This document shows positions 24,701-34,177 of a stretch of 64,000 nt of DNA, one piece after another. The stretch spans positions 310,001 through 374,000 of the forward strand of contig NZ_JACHCM010000002.1 in NCBI RefSeq assembly GCF_014200755.1, written 5' to 3'. Each line of letters opens with the position of its first letter. Positions within the stretch are counted from its first letter, which is position 1. The position numbers were made by a program, and so were the translations under genes. The stretch is from Rhodanobacter sp. ANJX3 (GTDB lineage: Bacteria > Pseudomonadota > Gammaproteobacteria > Xanthomonadales > Rhodanobacteraceae). The notes beneath the pieces were generated by a model. The model was given only the letters and a program-made list of their open reading frames with translations, was not told the DNA's origin and did no database searches.

Positions 24701-26488
24701 GGCAGCGGCGATCATCGGGTCCATCTGACACTGCGCCGTGGGCTGGCCGGCCGCGTTGTAGACCCACGCCATCTGCGCCACGGTGTTGCCGTTGTTGTCG
24801 ACCACAGTGCGGGTCAGTGGCACGCGCAGCGGGATATTCCAGGTGGTCGTCGTGGTGCGCTGGCTGGTCGTACCGGACGCATCGATCTGTTGATCGAGTA
24901 GGCCGTTGGCGTCGTAGGTGGTTTTGGTGAGGACGTTGTTGAAGTCGGTATAGGACGCCGGATAACCGTTGGCGTCGTAAGTCCGCGCCTTCCATAACTG
25001 ATTGCATTGCGTACCGCATGGCGATGAACTGCCATTGCCTTTCAAGGCGCCAAAGCCATCGTCCTGCTTGCTTATGGTAGTTGACGTCCCTAAAGGTGTG
25101 GTCAACGTGGCTGAGTTGACCACAAGATTGCCGGCACCGTTGTAACCGTAGTTGTAACTGAAGGCAGTGTTATCGACGCCTCCGGCGAAGCTAGAAGAGA
25201 TAGCGTGACCTTGATTGTCATAGCCGGTGCTTTCGTAACGAATTCCCGCTTCATCGATAACGCCAGTCAACAACCTCGGCTGGCTATAATTTCCGTTCAG
25301 CGATGATTCGTTGTAGACATACTGACGAGTCTTGCCATCCGGATATTGCACGGACACAAGGCGATTATTGGTGTCGTAGCCATATGTCAGTACGCCGCCG
25401 TCAGGCAAGGTGACGGTGCTGGCGCGCGCACTACTATCGTAAGTAAAGGCGATGGTACGACCGTTCGGGTCCGTAACGGTCAGCAACAAGTTAGCGCTCG
25501 GTGCTACCTTGGCGGGAGTCGAGGCGTTGCTGTAGGTCAGCGTAATGCCTTGCCCGGTTTCATCGGTGACGCTTTGTAGCAGGCCAGCCGCACTGTAGGT
25601 TTCGGTCTGGCGCAGTGCCGCGATGAAAACGGAGTAGCTGAGGGGATTACCGCTCGCATCGTTCTGTTGGGTGAGCGTGTCCGGCGTATCGGCGTCGGCC
25701 ACCCAAAGGCCATTGCTCTGTTTGAACTGCTCGCCGCTGCCGTCGGGTCGGTCGAGAACCAGCGTATTGATGCCGCCGCTACCAGCGCTGGACTGAAGTA
25801 CTTCCAACGAGCGATCGAACGAGTGGCGCCACTGCATGCCCAATTCCGCCGATGGCACGTAAGTTGCGCTGTTATAAAAGCGCCGAAAGGTCAGCCATGG
25901 GGAAATTTGAAAGTCCGTGTCCTGTCGGAATTCATTGCCGTTGGCGGCATTGATCGGGTCGCCTTCCAGGGTTGTGCCGACATTTACGCCAGCGCTCTTT
26001 TTTGCGCCATCTCCGACGCCTCCATGCGGGTTGGCATCGCCTCCAGAAGTACCAATGCTGCCAGTGCAGATGTTGCATCCGCCCATATTTTTGCGCGGGC
26101 TGTCAGAGTTATCGGTTGCATGTATAGCAACTCCATTCGGCGCGGCGCCGCCAACGGAGAGTCCTACTTCTGCCACCAGGCCCTTTGTTCCAGATGCGGT
26201 GGGATCGAGATACTGGATGACGACAGTGCAAGTGACGTGGACACAATCCGTGCCAAACGGGGGATTTTGTCCAATATCCGCATATAAAGGCCCCGCCGCC
26301 GCATTGACGGCCGCCTGTATAGTCGGATAAGGGGTATTGTTTCCTGAATATGAAGCATAGGGCGGCCCCCAGTAGTCATTGGCATAACCTGGCAAAGTCC
26401 ATCCGATCTGCAGGACCAGAGCAAGCCATAAAAGCAGTGCTCGGCGTGCGCCGATATTTTTCCAGATATGGATGTTCATCCCTGACAT
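21758..26488 (-). CDS. Rhs/YD-repeat polymorphic toxin with signal peptide
   Basis: A 1576-residue secreted Rhs protein. A Sec signal peptide (RRALLLWLALVLQIGWTLPG, ending about residue 37) opens it; a DUF6531-type segment follows near residue 185 (DPINAANGNEFRQDTDFQIS), then dozens of YD repeats (YDANGN, YDALNRL, YDAAHRL and similar) and the Rhs core near 1340-1380 (AGEYYDAESGLNSNGYRTRE, NNPLGYVDSLGL). The last 190 residues are the variable toxin tip, including ARVFWSGGKAAQDAAEQWAA, DWLTQARPMWVNASQNFAKS and the end GIVYHGVGW. I know this tip from other Rhs proteins but not its activity. AGGGAG precedes ATG 26488; ATG 26479 is an alternative. The immunity gene overlaps its stop. Confidence 0.9.
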   Translation of the reverse strand: MSGMNIHIWKNIGARRALLLWLALVLQIGWTLPGYANDYWGPPYASYSGNNTPYPTIQAAVNAAAGPLYADIGQNPPFGTDCVHVTCTVVIQYLDPTASGTKGLVAEVGLSVGGAAPNGVAIHATDNSDSPRKNMGGCNICTGSIGTSGGDANPHGGVGDGAKKSAGVNVGTTLEGDPINAANGNEFRQDTDFQISPWLTFRRFYNSATYVPSAELGMQWRHSFDRSLEVLQSSAGSGGINTLVLDRPDGSGEQFKQSNGLWVADADTPDTLTQQNDASGNPLSYSVFIAALRQTETYSAAGLLQSVTDETGQGITLTYSNASTPAKVAPSANLLLTVTDPNGRTIAFTYDSSARASTVTLPDGGVLTYGYDTNNRLVSVQYPDGKTRQYVYNESSLNGNYSQPRLLTGVIDEAGIRYESTGYDNQGHAISSSFAGGVDNTAFSYNYGYNGAGNLVVNSATLTTPLGTSTTISKQDDGFGALKGNGSSSPCGTQCNQLWKARTYDANGYPASYTDFNNVLTKTTYDANGLLDQQIDASGTTSQRTTTTTWNIPLRVPLTRTVVDNNGNTVAQMAWVYNAAGQPTAQCQMDPMIAAASSYTCATTGTPPSGVRRSTATYCTAVDTVQCPIVGLLLTTTGPRTDLTDVTTYAYYLTDSATSKHGDLQSITNALGHVTTYASYDGAGRVTRTIDPNGVITDVTYTPRGWLQTKTVRALASGAASSADATTTIAYTAYGAVSSVTDADGVITTYGYDAAHRLTSITDALGNTIQYTLDASGNRTKEQTFTAAGVATRTLSRKFNTLGQLTAITDGLNQTVFNAGTSGNYDANGNLVQSADALGYQRKRGYDALNRLISTIDNYNGTDTATKNTTSSMTYDALDRLTGVTDPSSLTTTYTYDGLGNGKTLQSPDTGTSTDTFDAAGNRLTHTDAKGVVSTSTYDALDRPTSTGYTDTTLNVAYHYDEANSVTGCTVSSPVGRLTRVIENAVTTTYCYDIRGNVIQKRQQLGTTLDTTSYSYTLADRLQTTVNPDSTATTYSRDADGRVTSIAVSPPMGAAVTAVNAIAYRPFGPVSSYTLGNGQVITRAYDANDALTDLTSPALNLHFARDAMGDITAEGAAAGANPATETYSYDPLYRLTAIADGTTAVEGLTYNPTGDRLSKTGSGLAVGSYTYTSGTHQLSGIGTAARTSDANGNTTASASAGQTWGYGYNGRNRLTVVQANGSTVGTYTYNAMGQRIQKVATSPVAITQRYAYDEQGNLIGEYISANSRDTIWLGNIPVATVDTAGATSTVSYVIADHMGTPRAVSNGSGTTIWSLPYVGNAFEELSPTSTNGYVLNLRSAGEYYDAESGLNSNGYRTREQASWRFLQSDPKGLVAGMSTYAVVGNNPLGYVDSLGLDQQSSPYLLALVPGQGAWDAAVTSWQHGSYGMSALYAADMLGEQALYVATLGRSQSIQASARCLSAVASKSVAPARVFWSGGKAAQDAAEQWAAANGGNTLEMTAEGQATEAATTGLDWLTQARPMWVNASQNFAKSASGEINVFQGSYISTQSVWATTEYPALMANPNVTGIVYHGVGW

Positions 26489-26863
26489 GTGGCTCCCTGA
26501 TCGCCGTTGCGGCGGTTGGCTATTGGCTCACTGATTCCGCGAGCGCCCCTTTCGAAAAATTTATAGCAGCGTTGCAAGACGGCTGTCTGCAAGGAAGCTA
26601 TCGAACCACTCGTCGTGCTTTATAGCAAACGCTCAACGTAAGGATGTTGCGCGTCGTCGCGTAAGATTATGCCGACACATCCGGTGCTGCATGGGCCATT
26701 CCAACTTGCAAGCGAATCTTTTCGCGCGTTTGCATCTACGCATGCAAACGCGTTAGTTCAAATGCCTGCTGCAAAAATGTTTAGCTCGGTGCAGAGCATC
26801 TGCGATCTTTTCATCGTCAAATGATGATGAAAGCCACGCCATAAACGTCCAGCACCGCATGCG
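26489..26863. other. Intergenic region upstream of the Rhs gene
   Basis: About 375 bp between the Rhs start and the polyphosphate kinase stop. It should contain the Rhs promoter and the end of the ppk transcript. It is AT-richer than average with several T-rich tracts near 26550 and 26700-26780, but I find no clear promoter pair, terminator or gene. Confidence 0.4.
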
Positions 26864-29032
26864 TCAATGGACAACAGGCGCACCCACGTTGCAGAGTTTT
26901 TCCAGCAGCTGAACCTGCACATTGCGCGGCGTATCGCCCTCGGCTAACGGCGCCCGAACGTACTGCCCGTCGGGCTGCAACAGCATCGCGCTGGTGTTGT
27001 CGGCGAGGTAGAGATCGAGCGCGCTGCGTACGCGCTGCTGGAGTTTTTTGCCCTGGATCGGGAACGCGGTTTCGACGCGGCGATCGAGGTTGCGCTCCAT
27101 CAGGTCGGCGCTGGCCAGATAGAGCAGCGGTTCGCCGTCGTTGGCGAACCAGTAGACGCGGCTGTGCTCGAGAAAGCGGCCGATGACCGATCGCACGCGG
27201 ATATTCTGCGACACGCCTTCCACGCCCGGTCGCAGGCAGCAGACGCCGCGCACGATCAGGTCGATCTGCACGCCGGCGATGCTGGCCTTGTAGAAAGCGC
27301 GTATCAGTTTGGGCTCGGTCAGCGCGTTGACCTTGATGATGATGTGTGCAGGCTTGCCGGCCTCGGCGTTCGCGGTTTCACGCGCGATCAGTTCGAGCAG
27401 GGTCTTTTTCAGCGTGAACGGCGCATGCAGCAGCTTTTTCATGCGCAGCACCTTGCCCATGCCGGTGAGCTGACTGAAGAGTTTGTGCACGTCGTCGCAC
27501 AGCACCTGGTCGGAGGTGAGCAGGCTGTAGTCGGTGTACAGCCGCGCGTTGCCGGTGTGGTAATTGCCGGTGCCCAGATGCGCGTAGCGCACCAGCTCGC
27601 TGCCTTCGCGGCGCTGGATCAGCATCAGCTTGGCATGTGTCTTTACGCCGACGACGCCGTAGATCACCATCGCGCCCGCCTGCTGCAGACGCGAAGCCAG
27701 CGAGAGATTCGATTCCTCGTCGAAGCGCGCGCGCAACTCGACCACGGCGGTGACTTCCTTGCCGGCGCGCGCGGCGTCGACCAGGGCGTCGACGATTTCG
27801 GATTTGGCCCCGGTGCGATACAGCGTCTGCTTGATCGCCAGCACCTGCGGATCCTTGGCCGCCTGCCGCAGCAGGTCGACCACCGGCGCAAACGATTCGT
27901 ACGGATGCAGCAGCAGCACGTCCTGCTTGCCGATTACCTGAAACAGATCTTCGGCGTGCTTGAGTGTCTTGGGCAGCGTCGGCGTAAATGCCGGGTACTG
28001 CAGTTCGGGGTAGCCGGCCTCGCTGGCGATGCGGAACAGCCGCGCCAGGTTGACCGGGCCGTTGACTTCATACAGCTCCGACTCGGCCAGGCCATACTGC
28101 TTGAGCAGGTAGTCGATCAGCTCCTTCGGGCAGTTGTCGGCCACTTCCAGCCGCACCGCGTCGCCGAAGCGGCGTGAGTACAACTCGCCACGCAAGGCCA
28201 GCGCGAGATCTTCGATGTCTTCGGAATCGAGGCTGAGGTCGGCGTTGCGGGTCAGGCGGAACTGGTAGCAGCCCAGCACCTTCATGCCGGGGAACAGCTC
28301 ATCGACGTGGGCGTGGATGATCGACGACAGCAGCACATATTTGTCGCCGCCCTCGCAGATCGCCTCGGGCACGCGGATCAGGCGCGGCAGCACACGCGGC
28401 GCCGGCACGATGGCCAGGCCGGAGTCTCGGCCGAACGCATCGATGCCCTCCAGCCGCACGATGAAGTTGAGGCTCTTGTTGACCAGCAGCGGAAACGGAT
28501 GGGTGGGATCGAGCCCGATCGGCGTGATCAGCGGCGCGACCTCATCGCGGAAATAGCGGCGCACCCACAGCTTCTGCTTGTGCGACCACTGCAGTCGCCG
28601 AACGATGCGGATGCCCTTGTCGACCAGCGCCGGCAGAATGCGTTCGTTGAGGATGCCGTACTGCCGCTCGATCTGCTGATGGGCGATTTTGCTGATCTCG
28701 GCCAGCGCCTGGCGCGGCGCGATGCCGTCCGGGCCGATCATCTCGTGATCCAGCGCAATCTGACCCTTCAGCCCGGCCACGCGGATCTCGAAAAACTCGT
28801 CCATGTTGCTGGAGAAGATCAGCAGAAACTTCAGCCGTTCGAGCAGCGGCGTGCGCTCGTCCAGCGCCTGGTCGAGCACGCGGATATTGAACTGCAGCTG
28901 GGACAGCTCGCGGTGGATGTAGAGCCGCTTGTCGGCCAGATCGACCGGCGTCGGTACGGACGGCTCGGCATCGTTGGCCGCCGGCACGGAGGCATCGGTC
29001 GGCAAGGCCTCGCGGATAATGCGGGTGTTCAT
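26864..29032 (-). CDS. ppk1: Polyphosphate kinase 1
   Basis: A 722-residue Ppk1, the usual length, which makes inorganic polyphosphate from ATP. The N-terminal helical domain is recognisable by YIHRELSQLQFNIRVLDQAL and FLLIFSSNMDEFFEIRVAGL. The two phospholipase-D-like catalytic domains carry QTLYRTGAKSEIVDALVDAA, VVELRARFDEESNLSLASRL and the catalytic histidine region RYAHLGTGNYHTGNARLYTD; later HIIIKVNALTEPKLIRAFYK and RVETAFPI. The first 30 residues before the family core are a poorly conserved extension. No phoU or ppx gene is adjacent in the window. Confidence 0.96.
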   Translation of the reverse strand: MNTRIIREALPTDASVPAANDAEPSVPTPVDLADKRLYIHRELSQLQFNIRVLDQALDERTPLLERLKFLLIFSSNMDEFFEIRVAGLKGQIALDHEMIGPDGIAPRQALAEISKIAHQQIERQYGILNERILPALVDKGIRIVRRLQWSHKQKLWVRRYFRDEVAPLITPIGLDPTHPFPLLVNKSLNFIVRLEGIDAFGRDSGLAIVPAPRVLPRLIRVPEAICEGGDKYVLLSSIIHAHVDELFPGMKVLGCYQFRLTRNADLSLDSEDIEDLALALRGELYSRRFGDAVRLEVADNCPKELIDYLLKQYGLAESELYEVNGPVNLARLFRIASEAGYPELQYPAFTPTLPKTLKHAEDLFQVIGKQDVLLLHPYESFAPVVDLLRQAAKDPQVLAIKQTLYRTGAKSEIVDALVDAARAGKEVTAVVELRARFDEESNLSLASRLQQAGAMVIYGVVGVKTHAKLMLIQRREGSELVRYAHLGTGNYHTGNARLYTDYSLLTSDQVLCDDVHKLFSQLTGMGKVLRMKKLLHAPFTLKKTLLELIARETANAEAGKPAHIIIKVNALTEPKLIRAFYKASIAGVQIDLIVRGVCCLRPGVEGVSQNIRVRSVIGRFLEHSRVYWFANDGEPLLYLASADLMERNLDRRVETAFPIQGKKLQQRVRSALDLYLADNTSAMLLQPDGQYVRAPLAEGDTPRNVQVQLLEKLCNVGAPVVH

Positions 29033-29218
29033 CGGTACAGTCCAATAGTCCGTCGGGCAGGTCGTGTGTCCGGCCCGTGGGTGCAGCTGGGGGGATGGTA
29101 ACCCGCGGTCGCGTGCAAGTGCGGTATACCGCAGCGGGTGATGGCTTCACCAGCTTGCCGCAGGACTTTGACAAACCGATGAACCCGCGGCGTGCTAGCC
29201 GACGAGCGAATCCCCGGT

Positions 29219-30025
29219 TCAGCTGCCCGCGCCGCTGCGAGCGGCGCGTTCGTGGGATGCCAGATAGCGGCTTGGGGCGGCGCCCAGCACGCGATGGAAC
29301 GCCGCGGTGAACGCGCTGGCGCTACCGTAGCCCAGATCCATGGCTACCTGCGTGATCGATTCGCCGCGATCGAGCCGGGTCAGCGCGGCCAGCAGGCAGG
29401 CCTGCTGGCGCCAGGCGGCGAAGCTCATGCCGGTCTGTGCGCGGAACGCCCGGGTGAAACTGCGTCGACTCATACCGGCGCGTGCCGCTATCTGGTCGAT
29501 GCCGATCTCCAGCGAAGGCGCGTCGATCAGCGCGCGGCACAGCGCCGCCAGCCGGCGCTCGCGCGGCAGCGGCGTGCTCAGCGGCAGCTCCGGCATGTTG
29601 CCGATCTCGTCCAGCAGCAAGGCCATCAGCCGCCCATCGCGCCCATCCAGGGCGTATTCGGCGGGCAGGTCGACCGCCTCCAGCAGCAGCGCGTGCAGCA
29701 ACGGCGATACCTCGATAACCCGGCATGTCGTGGACAAGCCCGCCGCAGCGGCCGCCGCATGGTGCACGTAAACGCTCATGATCGACACCGAACCGCGCAG
29801 CTGCACCTCGTGCACGACGCCGGGGGGAATCCACAGCGCGCGCCGCGGCGGCATCACCCAACTGCCCGCCGCCGTGTGCACGGTGACCACGCCGGCGACG
29901 GCATGCAGCAACTGGCCGCGCCGGTGCGCGTGCGGCGGCAGCAAGGCCTGTGTAGGATAGTCGTTGGCGGTAGCGAGCACGTCGCGCGGCGTGTCTTCGT
30001 AGGCGTCGATACGGGTATTGCGCAT
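29219..30025 (-). CDS. AraC-family transcriptional regulator
   Basis: A 268-residue regulator with an N-terminal cupin sensor (LLPPHAHRRGQLLHAVAGVV, RRALWIPPGVVHEVQLRGSV) and two C-terminal helix-turn-helix units (DQIAARAGMSRRSFTRAFRA and SITQVAMDLGYGSASAFTAA, then FHRVLGAAPSRYL). The start at ATG 30025 gives the standard length. It is divergent from the MFS exporter gene at 30158 with a 132-bp gap, an arrangement in which such regulators normally control the exporter. The inducer cannot be predicted. Confidence 0.9.
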   Translation of the reverse strand: MRNTRIDAYEDTPRDVLATANDYPTQALLPPHAHRRGQLLHAVAGVVTVHTAAGSWVMPPRRALWIPPGVVHEVQLRGSVSIMSVYVHHAAAAAAGLSTTCRVIEVSPLLHALLLEAVDLPAEYALDGRDGRLMALLLDEIGNMPELPLSTPLPRERRLAALCRALIDAPSLEIGIDQIAARAGMSRRSFTRAFRAQTGMSFAAWRQQACLLAALTRLDRGESITQVAMDLGYGSASAFTAAFHRVLGAAPSRYLASHERAARSGAGS

Positions 30026-30157
30026 GGTCTGGCCCGGATTCGATGATTGTTGGCCCATGCATGAATGCGGGCCGCCACGCGGCACTCTATGGTGACGCAG
30101 TCGCCGGCGCAACGACCGGCGCCGCCGGCTCTCCGGCTCCCATTGATCGAGTTGACC

Positions 30158-31417
30158 ATGCAGACACGCGTTGATCCTTTCCCCCTGTCGCCCTTGCCCG
30201 TGACGGCGGCACCGACCGCGGCGGCAACCCGCGACCGTACCGATTTCGGCATTCTTGGCGCGATCAGTTTTTCGCACTTGCTCAACGACATGATCCAGTC
30301 GTTGATCCTGGCCATCTATCCGATTCTCAAGCACGATTTCGCGCTCGATTTCGGCCAGATCGGGCTGATCACCCTCACCTACCAGATCACCGCGTCGCTG
30401 CTGCAGCCCTTGGTAGGCCTGTTCACCGACCGCCGCCCGATGCCGTATTCATTGCCGCTGGGCATGGGGTTTACCCTGTGCGGCTTGATCTTGCTGGCCC
30501 TGGCACCGCATTTTTCCGTGCTGCTGCTGGCCGCCGCGCTGGTCGGTACGGGCTCGTCGGTGTTCCACCCGGAATCCTCGCGGGTAGCGCGGATGGCCTC
30601 GGGCGGACGTCACGGCCTGGCCCAGTCGCTGTTTCAGGTCGGCGGCAATACGGGCGCATCGCTGGGGCCGCTGCTAGCGGCCTGGATCATCGTGCCGCAC
30701 GGGCGCGGCAGCGTGGCGTGGTTTTCGCTGGCGGCCTTGCTGGCGATCGTAGTGCTGCTGCAGGTCAGCCGCTGGTATCGGCAGCAGCATCTGCAGCAGG
30801 TCGGGCGGCGGGCGCCGGCAACGACGCACTCGCTCCCTCTGCGCAAGGTAACGCTGGCGATGGGCATCCTCGGCCTGCTGATCTTCTCGAAGTATTTCTA
30901 TCTGGCCAGCCTCAGCAGCTATTACACGTTTTATCTGATCCACCGGTTCGGCGCGTCGGTGCAGAGCGCTCAGGTCCATCTGTTCGTGTTTCTGTTCGCG
31001 GTCGCGGCCGGGTCGCTGATCGGCGGCCCGGTCGGCGATCGCATCGGACGCAAGTGGGTGATCTGGGCCTCGATCCTCGGCGTGGCGCCATTCACCCTGC
31101 TGCTGCCCCACGTCGACCTGTTCTGGACCGGCGTGCTGACCGTGATCATCGGACTGATCCTGTCCTCGGCGTTCTCGGCCATTCTGGTCTACGCGCAGGA
31201 GCTTATTCCCGGTCGCGTCGGCATGGTTTCCGGGCTGTTTTTCGGCTTCGCCTTCGGCATGGGCGGCATCGGTGCGGCGGTACTGGGCCACGTCGCGGAC
31301 AGCCACGGCATCGAGTACGTCTACCAGATATGCGCATACCTGCCGCTGATGGGCCTGATTACCGTATTTCTGCCGAACCTGGACAGTCCACGGCACGACC
31401 AGCCGCGCGCCGCCTGA
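30158..31417 (+). CDS. fsr: MFS exporter, fosmidomycin-resistance (Fsr) type
   Basis: A 419-residue major-facilitator protein with about twelve membrane spans. It has the Fsr pattern: FGILGAISFSHLLNDMIQSL, ILAIYPILKHDFALDFGQIG, LTYQITASLLQPLVGLFTDR, GSSVFHPESSRVARMASGGR and GPVGDRIGRKWVIW. The HPE motif after transmembrane segment 4 is typical. ATG 30158 is chosen because the upstream open frame has poor composition; the Shine-Dalgarno sequence is weak. It is divergent from an AraC regulator. Members export fosmidomycin and other small compounds, but the natural substrate here is unknown. Confidence 0.9.
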   Translation: MQTRVDPFPLSPLPVTAAPTAAATRDRTDFGILGAISFSHLLNDMIQSLILAIYPILKHDFALDFGQIGLITLTYQITASLLQPLVGLFTDRRPMPYSLPLGMGFTLCGLILLALAPHFSVLLLAAALVGTGSSVFHPESSRVARMASGGRHGLAQSLFQVGGNTGASLGPLLAAWIIVPHGRGSVAWFSLAALLAIVVLLQVSRWYRQQHLQQVGRRAPATTHSLPLRKVTLAMGILGLLIFSKYFYLASLSSYYTFYLIHRFGASVQSAQVHLFVFLFAVAAGSLIGGPVGDRIGRKWVIWASILGVAPFTLLLPHVDLFWTGVLTVIIGLILSSAFSAILVYAQELIPGRVGMVSGLFFGFAFGMGGIGAAVLGHVADSHGIEYVYQICAYLPLMGLITVFLPNLDSPRHDQPRAA

Positions 31418-31471
31418 GATGCGCGCCGGCCCACGGCGAAAGCCGGGGCCGGCGCGCGGCGCGCGGCGACG

Positions 31472-34177
31472 TCAATGCGCCGCTGGCAGCGGCCCCTGCA
31501 CGACCTGGACCAGGTGCGCCGGCTGCAGGTATTTCTTGAAGGCTTCCTGCACCTGCGGCGCGGTGAGGGTGAGGTAATACTTGGCGGCGACCATCGGCTC
31601 GTCCAGCGGCTGGCCCTTGTAGCCCCAGGCGACCAGCGAATGCGCGATGTCGTTGACGCTGGAGACACCCAGTGGAATCGAGCGGATTTCGAACTGGCGC
31701 GCGTTGGTCAGCTCGTCGGGCTTCACCGGCGTGTTCTGCATGTCGGCCAGGTTCTGCCGGATCAGCCCATCGACCGGACCGACCTTGCTCGGGTCGCTAC
31801 CGTACTGCACGAAGAAGATCGAGCGCGAACGATCGAAGCGCATGCCCGAGCTGGCGCCGTAGGCGAAGCCGTGCTTCACGCGCACGTCGACCATCAGGCG
31901 CGAGGCGAAACCGTTGCCGCCGAGCACGTCGTTGCCGAGCTTCAGCGCGTAACGATTCGGGTCGGTCAGGTTCAGATCGAGCATCTGCCCCATCAGCACC
32001 TGGTCCTGCGAAGCAAACGCATTGTTGACCACGGTGTAAGCGGCCGGATGCAGCGGTACCGGCTTCGGGATCACGTTGGGCTTGGGTCCGGTGGCTTTCC
32101 AGTCGCCGAAGTACTTCTCCACGGTGGCCTTGGCCTGCGCCGGCGTCACGTCGCCGACCACGACTAGGGTGGTGAGGTCCGGACGATAGGTCGCATCGAA
32201 GTAGCTTTTGACATCCGCCAGGGTCACCGCATTCACCGTGCTCGGCAGGGCCTCGCGCAGGCCCGAGTCGCCGGCCGGCAGCATGCCCTTGGTCAGCGCG
32301 TGGAACATCTTGTATTCGGGCGATTCGATTTCACCGGCCAGCGTGCGTGCCAGCGTGCTTTGCTGCACCTGGAACGCCTGCGCCGGCAGCGCCGGATGCA
32401 GCTCGTTGTCGGCCAGCAGCTGCATGCCCTTGTCGAATGCGCCGCTGGGCACGGCGAGAGTGAAGTCGCTGCCGCCGGACGCGGAGGCGGAGATATCGTC
32501 CAGCGCCTTGTGGAACGCGCTGCGGTCCAGGCTGGTGGTACCGTAATCGAACAGCGAGGCGAGCAGGCGACCGACGCCCTCCTGCCCCTTCGGCTCCTGC
32601 AGGCCGGCGTCGTGATCGACATGACCGACGACGGTCACCGTCTTGCTGATGCTTTCCGGCTGCACGATCAGACGCAGGCCGTTGGCCAGCTTCATATCGG
32701 TGGGTGCCAGCGTCCAGTGCGGCATCTGCAGCGTGCCCAGCGCCTTCTCGGCCCACGCCGGCAGCGGCGCGTCGAGCTTGTCGTCGCCGCCGAACGATTC
32801 GGTGCCGCCGAAGCCGCTGCTGTCAGGCGGACGCTTGCCGTCATTGCTGGGCGTGAGCACCACGGTGATGCGCTGGTGCGATTTCAGATACTCGCGCGCC
32901 ACCCGGTTGACGTCGTCGACGGTGACGGCGGCAATCAGCTTTTCGGCGGCCTCAGGCGAATCCACGCCCTGCCAGGCCAGCGCCTGCGACCACGCGCTGG
33001 CGAGGGTCACGGCGCTGTTTTTGTTGAACTCGGCCTGGGCCAGTTCGGAGCGCTTGGCCGCATCGACCAGCTCGGGCGACATGCCGTCTTTCAACAGCTG
33101 TGCCACGACGGCCTCGAGATTGGCCTGGGTCTGCTTGGCGTCACCGCCTTTGGGGAAGCTGGCCTCGATGGCGCCGATGCCGCCGCGGGTGAACGGCTGC
33201 ATCTGCGCATCGGCACTGAGCACCTTGCCCTGCGCCGCCAGCTCCGACAGGCTGCTGCGCGCATTGCCCAGCACGTCCATCAGCACCTGCGCCGCGGCGT
33301 AATCCTTGCTCTGCTGGCCCGGCATGCGATACAGAAACTGCACCGTGCCGGTGCCCTGCGGCGTGCTGCTGCTGATGGTCTGCGGCTTCAACGGCTTCAG
33401 CGCGATCGGCACGCGCGCCGGCGTGGCGCGCTGCGGAATCGGATCGAACAGCTGCTTGACCTTGGCCAGCGTGGCCTGCGGATCGACGTCGCCGACGATC
33501 ACGAAGATCGCGTTGTTCGGCACGTACCAGTCGGTGTGGAACTGCTTGAGCACGGCCGACGTGGTTTTGTCGAACGTGGGCCGCGTGCCCAGCGGATCGG
33601 CCTCGTAGCCGGTGCCGGCGAACAGCGCTCCCTCGGCCTTCTCGAAGGCCAGGAAACCCGGATCGGAAATGTCGCGTGATACCTCCTGCTCGATCGCACC
33701 CTTCTCCAGGCCCCAGTCCTTGTCGCTGACCAGCAGGCCCTGCATGCGGGTGGCTTCGATATGCAGCAGGATGTCGAGATAGGCCGACGGCGCCACGAAG
33801 TAATACTGGGTCGCATCGTTGGTGGTGAAGGCGTTGTTGTCGCCGCCCATCTTGCCGGTCATCTCGTTCAACTGCGCGCCGGTCATGCCGGCGCTGTCGC
33901 GAAACATCATGTGTTCCAGCGCGTGCGCGGTGCCGGGGTAGCCCTTCGGCGTCTCGCAGCCGCCGGCCAGATAGGTGATCTGCGTGGTGACCATCGGCGC
34001 CAGCGTGTCGCGCACGATGACCACGCGCAGGCCGTTCGTCAGCGTGGCGCGGGTGACGTTGCCCGCTTCGCTGGCGACGGCCGGAATCGCCGCCTCGGCT
34101 GCATGCGCCGCGCCGCCCAGCAAACCGATACCCAGCAGCACGCTCCATGTCAGGGGTTTGAGCTTGTTCAACATCAT
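31472..34177 (-). CDS. Exported M16-family zinc metallopeptidase with two repeats
   Basis: A 901-residue insulinase-type peptidase with a signal peptide (LTWSVLLGIGLLGGAAHA, about residues 9-27). The inverted zinc motif HxxEH is HALEH at 85-89 and the third ligand is in EKGAIEQEVSRD (Glu163 or Glu165). The second half is a degenerate, inactive-looking M16 repeat from about 440 (MKLANGLRLIVQPESISKTV), as in other two-domain periplasmic members; ATYRPDLTTLVVVGDVTPAQ and FASRLMVDVRVKHGFAYGAS are typical. AAGGAA precedes the ATG pair at 34174-34177. The longer upstream frame is antisense sequence. It probably degrades peptides in the periplasm. Confidence 0.92.
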   Translation of the reverse strand: MMLNKLKPLTWSVLLGIGLLGGAAHAAEAAIPAVASEAGNVTRATLTNGLRVVIVRDTLAPMVTTQITYLAGGCETPKGYPGTAHALEHMMFRDSAGMTGAQLNEMTGKMGGDNNAFTTNDATQYYFVAPSAYLDILLHIEATRMQGLLVSDKDWGLEKGAIEQEVSRDISDPGFLAFEKAEGALFAGTGYEADPLGTRPTFDKTTSAVLKQFHTDWYVPNNAIFVIVGDVDPQATLAKVKQLFDPIPQRATPARVPIALKPLKPQTISSSTPQGTGTVQFLYRMPGQQSKDYAAAQVLMDVLGNARSSLSELAAQGKVLSADAQMQPFTRGGIGAIEASFPKGGDAKQTQANLEAVVAQLLKDGMSPELVDAAKRSELAQAEFNKNSAVTLASAWSQALAWQGVDSPEAAEKLIAAVTVDDVNRVAREYLKSHQRITVVLTPSNDGKRPPDSSGFGGTESFGGDDKLDAPLPAWAEKALGTLQMPHWTLAPTDMKLANGLRLIVQPESISKTVTVVGHVDHDAGLQEPKGQEGVGRLLASLFDYGTTSLDRSAFHKALDDISASASGGSDFTLAVPSGAFDKGMQLLADNELHPALPAQAFQVQQSTLARTLAGEIESPEYKMFHALTKGMLPAGDSGLREALPSTVNAVTLADVKSYFDATYRPDLTTLVVVGDVTPAQAKATVEKYFGDWKATGPKPNVIPKPVPLHPAAYTVVNNAFASQDQVLMGQMLDLNLTDPNRYALKLGNDVLGGNGFASRLMVDVRVKHGFAYGASSGMRFDRSRSIFFVQYGSDPSKVGPVDGLIRQNLADMQNTPVKPDELTNARQFEIRSIPLGVSSVNDIAHSLVAWGYKGQPLDEPMVAAKYYLTLTAPQVQEAFKKYLQPAHLVQVVQGPLPAAH

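Noticed and set aside
22598..24901. Plus-strand frame of 767 codons inside the Rhs gene
   Set aside because: Antisense to YD repeats; low-complexity Gly/Arg/Val translation caused by the repeat codons.
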